A DNA stretch of 64,000 nucleotides, from assembly GCA_017304685.1 (NCBI GenBank), contig JAFKLR010000003.1:620001-684000 (forward strand). Direction: 5' to 3'. Source of the DNA: Sphingobacteriia bacterium (GTDB lineage: Bacteria > Pseudomonadota > Alphaproteobacteria > Rickettsiales > 33-17). Positions 1 through 7,599 of the stretch are shown here, in pieces (the stretch's first letter is position 1; every line of letters starts with the position of its first letter). Both the position numbers and the translations under genes were made by a program. The notes under the pieces were generated by a model. It did no database searches. It worked only from the letters and a program-made list of their open reading frames with translations, and was not told the DNA's origin.

Positions 1-103
1 ATTTTTTATCAAGTCCTTCAATATCCGTACATTGGTAAAAATATCCACGTGCAATAAATTCCTTTAAAAAGCTGCTTTTTGGGGTGTAATTCAGGTCTTC
101 CAT
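1..103 (-). CDS. tyrS: tyrosyl-tRNA synthetase, N-terminal fragment (runs off the window)
   Basis: Reading the minus strand from the ATG at 103 gives 34 residues before the window edge. They contain FLKEFIARGYFYQCTD, which matches the conserved N terminus of bacterial tyrosyl-tRNA synthetase (consensus FL..l..RGf..QcTD.e.LD). The enzyme charges tRNA-Tyr in the cytoplasm. An AGGA Shine-Dalgarno lies about 7 nt upstream of the ATG, which supports this start. The catalytic HIGH and KMSKS motifs lie outside the window, so the call rests on the N-terminal signature only. It is divergent from the unknown gene that starts at 184. Confidence 0.8.
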   Translation of the reverse strand, partial: MEDLNYTPKSSFLKEFIARGYFYQCTDIEGLDKK

Positions 104-183
104 CTTAATATCCTAAAATTTTTGCAATATTTAATTTAAATGGTTATACTTAAAAAATTATAAACTTTTTTGAGAAAAACTTG

Positions 184-1227
184 ATGCAGTCTAAAGCTTT
201 ATCGATAATTTATCAAACAATTTCTGAATATACGGATAATTTTAAAGGGCAAAATGGAAATCCTATTTTAGATAGTAAAGCTAAATCGATTATTACTACA
301 ATTCTGGCTAATACATTAAGTAATGACCTAACCGATGAGGAAGTTGAAACTAAGGCAAAAATTTATGTAACTAATTTAGAAAGTTTCCTCAGCGAAACAA
401 AAAATCAAAACACCATTTTTTCAATGGACAGCGTTGAGCAAGGAACATTTTTAAGTTTCATTGCAAATGGAATGCAGGAGAAAGAAAAATTTAAATCTAC
501 GATTATTGATATGACAACAAATGAATTAACAAATGGTGTTTTGAATCAAGATCATGAATTGATTGAAGAATTTAAAACTAAATTTAAATTTGTTGAAAAT
601 ATAAAAGGTCAAATAGCAGAATTAGTTCAGGAAGTTTTAATTGATGAAGCTAATAAAGATTATAATGCTTTTCTAAAAAAAGTTGCGGCAATACAAAAGA
701 AAAAACAAGAAATTATAAATCAAATATTTGATCAAATTAGAAAAAAAATTGACCAAAAAATGTCTGTTCAAAATGTGAAAATTTCTCGTATAGCGCTTTC
801 AGTTGCAGCTATTAGTGCGGTGGTTGGTTTAGGATTTGCAGCCATTGGTGGGATTTTACCTTTAGATATTTTACTACCAGCTTCTTTTGGTCTTAGTGGC
901 GGAATTGTAGCTAGAGAGATTGCTAAAATTTCTTTTGCAAAAGAGAAAAGTAATAAAGAAAAAGAAAATATAAATAGTATGGATTTTGAATTTGAAAAAA
1001 CCTCAACCCCATTAATTAAAAATGAACTTAAAAGAGAAATTCAAACTCGTAAAAATTTAGAGCAGGTTATTAATCAGAAAGATTTAAAAGACGTTAAAAA
1101 GGTCTTTGAAAGTTACGGTTTAAATGTAACACCAGAAGGAATGGAAATAACACGAATTACTAAAGTGAAAACAGTAGAAAAAGAAACTGAAGTTAAAAAG
1201 AATAAAGGCCCCGAGCTAAATAGGTAA
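184..1227 (+). CDS. hypothetical helical protein with central hydrophobic hairpin
   Basis: I do not recognise the family. The 347-residue product has no signal peptide. It is largely charged and helix-prone, with one hydrophobic block at about residues 203-246 (glycine- and alanine-rich, two membrane-length segments around a proline-containing turn), then a strongly charged Lys/Glu-rich tail. A TTG at 181 directly precedes the ATG at 184; ATG is the more likely start, although the ribosome site (GAG about 9 nt upstream) is weak. The gene ends at a bidirectional hairpin shared with the convergent gene at 1274. The layout resembles the protein at 54861-56384. It could be an inner-membrane protein or a host-targeted factor; the sequence does not decide. 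Confidence 0.6.
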   Translation: MQSKALSIIYQTISEYTDNFKGQNGNPILDSKAKSIITTILANTLSNDLTDEEVETKAKIYVTNLESFLSETKNQNTIFSMDSVEQGTFLSFIANGMQEKEKFKSTIIDMTTNELTNGVLNQDHELIEEFKTKFKFVENIKGQIAELVQEVLIDEANKDYNAFLKKVAAIQKKKQEIINQIFDQIRKKIDQKMSVQNVKISRIALSVAAISAVVGLGFAAIGGILPLDILLPASFGLSGGIVAREIAKISFAKEKSNKEKENINSMDFEFEKTSTPLIKNELKREIQTRKNLEQVINQKDLKDVKKVFESYGLNVTPEGMEITRITKVKTVEKETEVKKNKGPELNR

Positions 1228-1231
1228 CAAT

Positions 1232-1263
1232 AAAAAAGAGCTGTAAAGTACCAGCTCTTTTTT
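1232..1263. terminator. bidirectional rho-independent terminator
   Basis: A perfect 12-bp stem (AAAAAAGAGCTG / CAGCTCTTTTTT) with an 8-nt loop lies between two convergent genes. The A-run on the left arm and T-run on the right arm provide a U tract for transcripts from either direction. Confidence 0.9.
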
Positions 1264-1273
1264 ATTGAAATAA

Positions 1274-1903
1274 TTAGCGACCGTTAGAAACTACTGGTTG
1301 ACCAGTTGTTAATACCGCAGTGTTTGCTGCATCATGTGCATTTCTCATAACATTGTCTGCAGCTACAACAGTATTAAATTGTGTACCTGAAGGAAGAGAA
1401 ACATCAACTGTTGTATTAGCTACGTTAATAACTGCTTCACGTTCATTTAATAGGGTTGCATTTCCACGAGTAAATAAGTTAAATCTTTTTGTTGTTAAAC
1501 CAAAGAAATCTCTTACAAGTGATGGTTTTAATTTAAATAAATAAACTATGCCTAACGCAGCAGCGCTTGCAAGGGCTAATTTAAATAAATTTCTAAAATG
1601 AGGAACTTTTTTTTCAGGAGCCGGTGGCTGTAACTGGTCATCCGCATTAACAACATTTTTTAATTGTTCATCAGACGGTGTCTTACGAACTTTTATTGTT
1701 AATCCTTCTGTAAAAATGTCTATAAAAGGTCTTTCCTTTTTAAATTCATTATATTTAACAAAAGATAAAACAGCATTAGTAAGTGCTGAAAAACCTACAT
1801 AAGCTCCAATCGCAATAGGAAGTGTAGGAGCTAAAAACCATGCAGCTGCAGTTCCAGCTACAATAGAAGCTTTACCTTTATTTTCTAAAATTAGTGATTT
1901 CAT
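1274..1903 (-). CDS. hypothetical two-segment membrane protein, paralogue of the gene at 2378
   Basis: Unrecognised family, 209 residues from the ATG at 1903. A TTG-started form reaching 1915 is possible on paper, but it would begin inside the GGAGGAA Shine-Dalgarno, so the ATG is chosen. Hydrophobic segments lie at about residues 12-48 and 106-124, with a polar linker rich in charge and proline between them and an Asn/Thr/Val-rich tail. Its N-terminal pattern (ILE.KGK.S), the LSFV motif, the F.{3,5}GLT motif and the second membrane segment align with the protein at 2378-2875, so I infer an ancient duplication. Function unknown. Confidence 0.65.
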   Translation of the reverse strand: MKSLILENKGKASIVAGTAAAWFLAPTLPIAIGAYVGFSALTNAVLSFVKYNEFKKERPFIDIFTEGLTIKVRKTPSDEQLKNVVNADDQLQPPAPEKKVPHFRNLFKLALASAAALGIVYLFKLKPSLVRDFFGLTTKRFNLFTRGNATLLNEREAVINVANTTVDVSLPSGTQFNTVVAADNVMRNAHDAANTAVLTTGQPVVSNGR

Positions 1904-2043
1904 TCTTTCCTCCAATAAGTAGTTGATATTATTATATAAACATAATTTTTAAAAAATATAAACAAAAAATTGAAGAAAATTTTATTATTTACATATGATT
2001 AATATCTTAGTAAATTAAGTGTGCAAAAAATTAGTTTTAAAAA

Positions 2044-2071
2044 TTGAAAAGTTGTTTAATAATATTATAAG
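2044..2071 (+). promoter_or_regulatory. putative sigma-70 promoter
   Basis: TTGAAA, 16-nt spacer, TATAAG, ending 20 nt before the ATG at 2092. It supports transcription of the small plus-strand gene. A+T-rich background makes chance matches common. Confidence 0.4.
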
Positions 2072-2091
2072 TAACAAATAAGAGTAATTTA

Positions 2092-2352
2092 ATGTTAAAC
2101 TATATATATTATCTATGGCATTCTATAACACATTGCCATTTAGCGCTTACTGGTACAGCAAATTATTATAATTGTCGAGTGGAAATTGTCACTATAATCA
2201 TAATTATAGCCTTTATTTTAAGTTTAGTTTTTTATTTTAAAAGCGAAGATATTAGTGGAAAAGAAGCTTTCAAAGTTTTTTTAGGAATAATAGGGGTGTT
2301 ATTTTTCTGTGGATTTATGTGGCATGTTATTAATTTAATTATGTCAGCATAA
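2092..2352 (+). CDS. small hypothetical membrane protein
   Basis: An 86-residue frame with two hydrophobic stretches (about residues 31-49 and 62-83) separated by a short charged linker (KSEDISGKEAFK). It lies between two minus-strand genes and overlaps neither. A plausible promoter lies just upstream (2044-2071), but the ribosome-binding site is weak (AGAG). An in-frame GTG at residue 29 would give a shorter protein beginning at the first membrane segment. No family recognised. The hydrophobic pattern and clean fit between neighbours favour a real gene, with moderate certainty. Confidence 0.5.
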   Translation: MLNYIYYLWHSITHCHLALTGTANYYNCRVEIVTIIIIIAFILSLVFYFKSEDISGKEAFKVFLGIIGVLFFCGFMWHVINLIMSA

Positions 2353-2377
2353 ACCCACAAAAATTTAAGTATAAAAT

Positions 2378-2875
2378 TTAACGTAGGCGATTAAAATCAT
2401 CTCTTTGAAGTTGATTTCTCTGATCACCACCTGCGAAATCACCATTTCCTTGTGGTACAAATGCATTAACAATATTTCCAGCATTTTCAGGTTTGTAATT
2501 AGAAGCAATATACGCAATTGCCCCTAAGCCAGCCGCGCTATAAATAAATAATCTTACCATCCTCCAAAGTTCAAATTCCTGACCTTCTATACTTGGTAAA
2601 GTTTTATTTACTATACGGTTTTTATTTTTAGGTACACTAGTTAAACCTTTAAAAAATGTTCCAATAAAACCTTTATCTTGATCAGGACCCATATTATTAC
2701 TTACGAAGGATAAAATTAAATTTGCTCCTATCAAAGCTGTAAAAAAAGAAGTGAACATAGTAGTTAAAGGCACGCCATTAGCTGTAACGTTATTTAAAGT
2801 ATAATATGCAGACACTAACAAAGCTACACCAACAGATACTTTACCTTTTTTTTCTAAAATTTTCTCAAAAGTCAT
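2378..2875 (-). CDS. hypothetical membrane protein, paralogue of the gene at 1274
   Basis: A 165-residue protein with a clear GGAGA Shine-Dalgarno before the ATG at 2875. Hydrophobic segments lie at about residues 13-58 (one or two passes) and 108-125, followed by a Gly/Asn/Gln/Arg-rich polar tail. The order of motifs (ILEKKGK.S, LSFV, FF.GLT, then a membrane segment beginning LFIYSAAGLGA) matches the protein at 1274-1903. Neither copy has a recognisable domain. It is on the same strand as the DksA-like and DUF378 genes and could share their transcript, although a short gap follows each. Confidence 0.65.
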   Translation of the reverse strand: MTFEKILEKKGKVSVGVALLVSAYYTLNNVTANGVPLTTMFTSFFTALIGANLILSFVSNNMGPDQDKGFIGTFFKGLTSVPKNKNRIVNKTLPSIEGQEFELWRMVRLFIYSAAGLGAIAYIASNYKPENAGNIVNAFVPQGNGDFAGGDQRNQLQRDDFNRLR

Positions 2876-2890
2876 AATTTTATCTCCAAC

Positions 2891-3307
2891 TTAATTGTTT
2901 TCTTTTTCTCTCTTTTCTTGAGCTTCTGTAGTAAACCTTGCATAGGGGATTATGAGTAGCCTCTCAATTCCTATAGGATTACCACTTTCTTCGCAGAATC
3001 CGTAAGTACCATTTTCAATAGATTTTAAAGCTTCTTCAATTTGAAAACGTAAATTTTCTTCATGTTCTTGGTACATAAAATCATTATATTGAAGTTCTTC
3101 ATCAGTCCCTGTATCTACAAAATCTGGTTGTTTATAAGGGGTTTCCCTAACATTTGAAGAGATGGAATTTTCTTTATTAATAATTTCTATTAATAAATTA
3201 GTAAGTTTATCTTTAAAAAATTTAAGCATGTCAGGTGACATATAAATTTTATCTTTTAAAGGATCGTAATCATTTGGTAGGGAAGAAGAGATTATTGATT
3301 TATTCAT
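2891..3307 (-). CDS. dksA: DksA/TraR-family transcription factor with a single zinc-site cysteine
   Basis: The C-terminal half (about residues 78-132) matches the DksA/TraR fold: a coiled-coil leading to ENGTYGFCEESGNPIGIERL and the ending EAQEKRE. DksA binds the RNA polymerase secondary channel and works with ppGpp in stringent control. Canonical DksA has four zinc cysteines; here only one remains (in YGFCEESG), the zinc-independent type common in alphaproteobacteria. A TTG start at 3322 is possible, but it overlaps the GGAGGA Shine-Dalgarno; the ATG at 3307 (138 residues) lies correctly downstream of it. The N-terminal 50 residues are not recognisable. Confidence 0.8.
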   Translation of the reverse strand: MNKSIISSSLPNDYDPLKDKIYMSPDMLKFFKDKLTNLLIEIINKENSISSNVRETPYKQPDFVDTGTDEELQYNDFMYQEHEENLRFQIEEALKSIENGTYGFCEESGNPIGIERLLIIPYARFTTEAQEKREKENN

Positions 3308-3335
3308 AACGAAGTCCTCCAAAAAATGATTATAT

Positions 3336-3548
3336 TTAGTGCGCCGCTGAGTGTGAATTTACTCTTATAACAAGTGCTACTGCATGATAAACCGCAGATA
3401 ACCCAACTAATGAATAAATTACTCTTGAAAGAACGCTTTGCTCGCCAAATAGGGCGCTTACAATATTAAAATCAGCAATACCAACTAAACCCCAATTTAA
3501 ACCACCAATTATCATTAAAACTAAAGAAATTAAACGTACGCTTTTCAT
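3336..3548 (-). CDS. DUF378 family small membrane protein
   Basis: From the ATG at 3548 the product is 70 residues. It begins with a short positive N terminus and a membrane segment that runs into GGLNWGLVGI, then a second segment with RVIYSLVGLSAVYHA. GGLNWGLVG followed by (S/R)..YxLVGL is the signature of DUF378 proteins, small two-helix membrane proteins of unknown role. A longer frame reaching 3578 exists, but the strong GGAGG lies just before the internal ATG, so the shorter form is preferred. It sits 28 nt upstream of the DksA-like gene on the same strand. Confidence 0.8.
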   Translation of the reverse strand: MKSVRLISLVLMIIGGLNWGLVGIADFNIVSALFGEQSVLSRVIYSLVGLSAVYHAVALVIRVNSHSAAH

Positions 3549-4000
3549 ACAAACCTCCAATAAAAATTTAAACGACAAAAAAAAGTATAAAAGTTAGTAT
3601 AGTATATAGAAAATCTAAAAACTATAAAAAAAATATTAATCTCAATAATTAAATTTACAAATCATTAGAAAAGTTAGCGTGAATTTTATAATTATATTAA
3701 GACGTGAGTATGGAAAATTGTAATTTTTTATCTAAAAATATAATTTTAATAATAAAAATTAGGAAAGTTTTCTAAACAATTGACCAATTATATATTAGAA
3801 GCTGGATAATCTACTGAAAGAGTTATTAAGAGTTTTAATGCTAAAGTTGTTATATTATAATAACCTTTAATATTAGCTAAAATTTTCCATAATATATATT
3901 ATAGGATTATTATTGTAAATAAAATCATAAAAATTTAACTTTACTAAACCCTATTTTTATGTTAATTATATTTCTGTTAATTAATAGAGGTTTAACAAAT
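3549..4000. other. non-coding stretch between divergent genes
   Basis: About 450 nt of very A+T-rich sequence between the DUF378 start and the preferred start of the next plus-strand gene. I see no convincing gene. An imperfect hairpin lies near 3835-3882 (AAAG..GTTAT / ATAAC.CTTT with a TT bulge). Promoters for both flanking genes probably lie here, but I cannot single one out. Confidence 0.4.
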
Positions 4001-4477
4001 ATGTCTATTACAGGATTTTTAGTCACTACTATTAGTACTTCAATAATTATTCCTAGTGCAGTAACTGCTGCGAGCTTTCTTTACAAATCATATAAAGATG
4101 GCGAATATACGACATTTGATGAAGCTATTGAAACACTTAATTATTTCGGTCCGCAATCTTCAGTTAAAGACACTGTTCGTGAATCTATGTTAGATAGCGC
4201 CATTATCGGAGCCTCTTTGTATACGCTTCGGTCAATCTTCTTTAATGGCTTCAGTGCTTTATTAAACACTGTACCATTAACTTCTGCTTTGGTTTATAGC
4301 GGGATAAAGTTTCAGCAAGAAAAAGAAAAATTCAAAGAATGTTCAACTTCTACACTTGTTTTAGATGTTTCAAAAAATTTATTAATAGCAAGTTTACCTA
4401 TTATTCTTGGAAATTGTACAAAAAAAATTGATTTTAGAAGTATAGCATCATGTGCAGCTTCATTACTTTCAAAGTAA
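4001..4477 (+). CDS. hypothetical membrane protein
   Basis: A 158-residue product from the ATG at 4001, preceded by GAGG about 12 nt upstream. The frame stays open to an ATG at 3959, but that has no ribosome site. There is a hydrophobic N-terminal segment (about residues 4-26) with no obvious cleavage site, a moderately hydrophobic middle (about 70-112) and a segment near 128-140. No domain recognised. It belongs to the run of small unknown membrane proteins that fills the first 6 kb. Ordinary codon use suggests a real gene of lineage-restricted distribution. Confidence 0.55.
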   Translation: MSITGFLVTTISTSIIIPSAVTAASFLYKSYKDGEYTTFDEAIETLNYFGPQSSVKDTVRESMLDSAIIGASLYTLRSIFFNGFSALLNTVPLTSALVYSGIKFQQEKEKFKECSTSTLVLDVSKNLLIASLPIILGNCTKKIDFRSIASCAASLLSK

Positions 4478-4520
4478 TTTTTACTTTGCTTGTTATTAGT
4501 TTTAATAAAAATTTAAGGGG

Positions 4521-5060
4521 TTAATCTGTAATTATAGCATCTAATTTACAGTCATGCCTCTCTTCTTTAAAATCACTTAATTGTTCTTTATATGCTACCC
4601 CAATTAATTTAGGTTTGTTTTCTAAGATTTTATGAAAATATTCTAAAGTAGTATCATAATATCCTTTACCATAGCCAATGCGGTAATTCTCATTATTAAA
4701 AGCAACTATCGGAACAAAGATATAATCAAGGTTTTCAGCAAATTCTTCTTTGATTGGTTCTAAAATGTTATATTGCCCCTTTTTTAACTCATCCTCTTTA
4801 CCATTCCATTTAGCGAATTTAAGAACTTTATTATTATTTTGAATTACAGGTAAGTAAAATTCCGCATTAACTAGTGATAATAACCTTAGAATATTAACTT
4901 CATTTTTTACTGGAAAATATAAGGCTACTTTTTTGTTTTCTAATGAAAATTGCTGTAAAACCTTTTCTAATATATTTACGGATTTTTTTTCAATTTCACT
5001 AGCACTAAGCTTATTTCTTTGAAATATATAAGTTTTTCTTATTGCTTCTTTATTTTCCAT
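4521..5060 (-). CDS. fau: 5-formyltetrahydrofolate cyclo-ligase
   Basis: The product (179 residues, usual for the family) converts 5-formyl-THF to 5,10-methenyl-THF using ATP in the cytoplasm. Diagnostic features are the basic N terminus (IRKTYIFQRNKLS), the substrate motif NEVNILRL, and the ATP/phosphate loop RIGYGKGYYDTTL, the family's strongest signature, followed by LIGVAYKEQL. The C terminus (HDCKLDAIITD) fits the conserved H(D..ld.iiTe) ending. It converges on the membrane-protein gene ending at 4477; only a 7-bp hairpin (4470-4488) lies between them. No 6S-RNA-like structure, a frequent neighbour of this gene in other bacteria, is visible upstream. Confidence 0.92.
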   Translation of the reverse strand: MENKEAIRKTYIFQRNKLSASEIEKKSVNILEKVLQQFSLENKKVALYFPVKNEVNILRLLSLVNAEFYLPVIQNNNKVLKFAKWNGKEDELKKGQYNILEPIKEEFAENLDYIFVPIVAFNNENYRIGYGKGYYDTTLEYFHKILENKPKLIGVAYKEQLSDFKEERHDCKLDAIITD

Positions 5061-5216
5061 AAATTTTAAATATTAAGTGATATTTTACTAATAACATATT
5101 CTTCTTAAAGAATAAAATTTATATTCGTTAAATTATAATTAATAACAACTTAACTTTAATTAAAATGTTAATATTGTAGAAATACAAACGTTATTAATAT
5201 TGTTGAGATTTTTAAA

Positions 5217-5726
5217 ATGATTACACTAGGTTTAATTGCATACACTTTCGGCCCAAGCATGATATCATATGGAGTTACCCAAATTTATTATCGAATTTTT
5301 AATAAATTTTCTTCTGAGAAAAATGAAACTGATGAACGTAAGATTAAGTACAATTCATATTTTATAGGAGAAATTGTAAGCACAATTTCTATGAGCTCAT
5401 TTATTATAACAAGCTTTATAACAGCTTGTAATCTCAAAAATAAAGCATTAATATTTGATTCTTTAATTACTTTTATTCAGGGTATGGCAGCAACAATTTC
5501 ATATTTCAGTATCCGTAATAATACTTATGATAGGCTTTATAATGATAGGCTTTCTTTATTAGAAAAAGCTCAAATCTTTAATGAAGCACGTGATGAAGCT
5601 TTAGCAAAAACAGCTTTTATAACTGGTTTACTTGCAACTTGCTTAAATAGAAATACTATAAAATTTGCGATTAATACAGGAGCAAAATTTGCTTCAGGAA
5701 ATATGAATACTACACTTATTAGATAA
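5217..5726 (+). CDS. hypothetical membrane protein
   Basis: A 169-residue protein of unrecognised family. Hydrophobic stretches occur at about residues 3-24, 49-70, 79-97 and 129-143, so three or four membrane passes are plausible, with a charged linker (residues 32-45). A weak GAG precedes the ATG. It ends at a strong bidirectional hairpin shared with the convergent CobT-like gene. Its size and general pattern resemble the gene at 4001, but I cannot show homology by eye. Confidence 0.55.
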   Translation: MITLGLIAYTFGPSMISYGVTQIYYRIFNKFSSEKNETDERKIKYNSYFIGEIVSTISMSSFIITSFITACNLKNKALIFDSLITFIQGMAATISYFSIRNNTYDRLYNDRLSLLEKAQIFNEARDEALAKTAFITGLLATCLNRNTIKFAINTGAKFASGNMNTTLIR

Positions 5727-5735
5727 TTATATTAC

Positions 5736-5773
5736 TAATTTTAGAGGGAATTTATTTATTTCCTCTAAAATTA
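5736..5773. terminator. bidirectional hairpin terminator overlapping the cobT-like stop
   Basis: A perfect 12-bp inverted repeat (TAATTTTAGAGG / CCTCTAAAATTA) extends inward by three more pairs, one of them G-U. It spans the last codons of the minus-strand cobT-like gene (stop at 5752-5754) and the 3' end of the plus-strand gene. Confidence 0.75.
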
Positions 5774-7422
5774 AGTGCTTCAATAATTTTTTGGAGTAAA
5801 ATATTACTTAAGTTATTTGAGTCATCAATTTTGATGGCATTGCTATAATATCTTGTAACATCATGCCCAATTCCAATTGCCATTAAGTCAATCAAACTGT
5901 TTTTCTCTAAACGCTTAATAACAGCTTTTAAATGATTTTCTAAATAAAGACTTTCATTATTCATATTGGTAACTTCATCAAGTGGTGCACCATCAGAAAT
6001 TATTATCAATATTTTTCTGCTTTCTGGTTGTTTTGCTAAGCGATTATAAGCCCAAAGTAATGCTTCTCCATCAATATTTTCTTTAAGTAAGCCTTCTTTA
6101 AGCATAACAGCTATTGAAAATTTTGCCTTTTGCCAAGTTTCATTAAAACTTTTATATATAACATGTTTTAAATCATTTAATCTTCCTGGATTCTTCGGAG
6201 AGCCTTCTGATTGCCATTTTTTCTTAGATTGCCCACCTTTCCATTCTTTTGTTGTAAAGCCGAGAATCTCAATTTTAATACCAAATTTTTCAAGTAAATT
6301 TGTTAAAATATCAGAACAAATTGCAGCTACTGTAATTGGTTTTCCTCTCATAGAACCTGAATTGTCAATTAAAATTGTAATTGCAGTATTTAAATTTTTT
6401 CGAGTTTGAAGTTTTTTAAAATAGTTATCTTGTGAATTGCCTGTAACAATACTTGCAAGTTTTTTACTATCTAATATCCCTTCTCTTTGATCTGAAACCC
6501 ATGATTTAAATTTATTAGATTCTAGTAAATTAACTAAGTTAAATAATAATTTTTTATCAAGCGCCTTAAAGGTTTTAATTTTTAAATCTAATTGATGCCT
6601 TAAATATTTTATTTCATTTAAAGGAGCTAGCTCTTTTGCTTTAGTAATCTTATCAAATTCAGTAGTAAATATTTTGTAATTAATATTTTGATTAAAACTT
6701 TCAATATCTATAGTTTGATTATTAAATGGCTCAATTTTAACGCTAACAAATTTTTTATTAGTTAAGTCTTTATGTTCCTCGTTTGTAAAATCAATATTAT
6801 TTAAATCGGGTTCAACTTCTTGTTCATTTTGGATTAAATCTGTAAAAAAGTTATTAAAATCTGATCCTAAAGTTTCAATAAGTTCATTTGCAAATTTGTT
6901 ATATTCTTTTTGATTAAGAATATTTTTTTTTAACTGAATGATTATATTATCTATCTTTTGAGAGAAATTAATATATTTTTGGTTAGTAAAGTTTAGATAC
7001 AATTTATTTAATAATGTATAAAATGCCGAGTTTTCATCGTTTATTTCACTTTTATAAGCACTTAGATTTTGAAAAAATTTTGTAAAATTTTTTTTACTAC
7101 CTTGATAATTAGTAGAACATATTACTCCTATTCTCAATCTTTCCAGTAACTGGTATTTTAATATAGAGATTTCATTTAAAGGCTGAAATTCTACAAAAGT
7201 TTTTTCATCATGAAAAATTGTATAAAAACTTGCTACATCTGTTAAAGCACGCGTGTAATCTAAATTTTCCTGTAAAATTTTTGGTAAAACAAAAGTATGT
7301 TGTTGATTATTAAAATAGAAAATATCATCTGCTAAATATTCAATCTGTGAACCTTCTTTAGCATGAACTACAAAATATTTATTTAAGGATTTTTCTAAAT
7401 TTATCTCTATTTTAGCCGACAT
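5752..7422 (-). CDS. cobT: CobT-like protein with C-terminal VWA domain (cobaltochelatase-type)
   Basis: The C-terminal 220 residues match the aerobic cobaltochelatase subunit CobT: a VWA domain with the MIDAS motif DNSGSMRGKPI near residue 352, then KIEILGFTTKEWKGG, GRLNDLKHVIYK, KENIDGEALLWAYNRL, ISDGAPLDE and AIGIGHDVTRYY. The N-terminal 330 residues are acidic and poorly conserved, as usual for CobT. In aerobic B12 synthesis CobT works with the AAA+ ATPase CobS to load cobalt through CobN; none of these partners is in the window. Homologues named CobS/CobT persist in Rickettsiales that do not make B12 (from memory), so a different AAA/VWA remodelling role is plausible. Length 556 residues; the ATG is preceded by GAG. 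Confidence 0.88.
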   Translation of the reverse strand: MSAKIEINLEKSLNKYFVVHAKEGSQIEYLADDIFYFNNQQHTFVLPKILQENLDYTRALTDVASFYTIFHDEKTFVEFQPLNEISILKYQLLERLRIGVICSTNYQGSKKNFTKFFQNLSAYKSEINDENSAFYTLLNKLYLNFTNQKYINFSQKIDNIIIQLKKNILNQKEYNKFANELIETLGSDFNNFFTDLIQNEQEVEPDLNNIDFTNEEHKDLTNKKFVSVKIEPFNNQTIDIESFNQNINYKIFTTEFDKITKAKELAPLNEIKYLRHQLDLKIKTFKALDKKLLFNLVNLLESNKFKSWVSDQREGILDSKKLASIVTGNSQDNYFKKLQTRKNLNTAITILIDNSGSMRGKPITVAAICSDILTNLLEKFGIKIEILGFTTKEWKGGQSKKKWQSEGSPKNPGRLNDLKHVIYKSFNETWQKAKFSIAVMLKEGLLKENIDGEALLWAYNRLAKQPESRKILIIISDGAPLDEVTNMNNESLYLENHLKAVIKRLEKNSLIDLMAIGIGHDVTRYYSNAIKIDDSNNLSNILLQKIIEALNFRGNK

Positions 7423-7599
7423 TCTTTAACTCATTTTTATAAAATATTATATGATTTTTTTTACTTTTAAAGCCTAAAATATATTTATAGAGATTAAATT
7501 TAATAAATTAATTAGTTTTTAATATAATAAATAAATTTACTATTTAGAAAAAATGTTTAATAATATAAGTATATGAATTACAAGTAATTTTAATTAACA

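Noticed and set aside
4470..4488. Short hairpin CAAAGTA/TACTTTG after the gene at 4001 as a terminator
   Set aside because: Only 7 bp, A+T-rich, no T tract; not strong enough to annotate.
5061..5216. Possible 6S RNA next to the 5-formyl-THF cyclo-ligase gene
   Set aside because: The gap is ~156 nt, A+T-rich, and also upstream of another gene; no long imperfect helix with a central bulge is visible.
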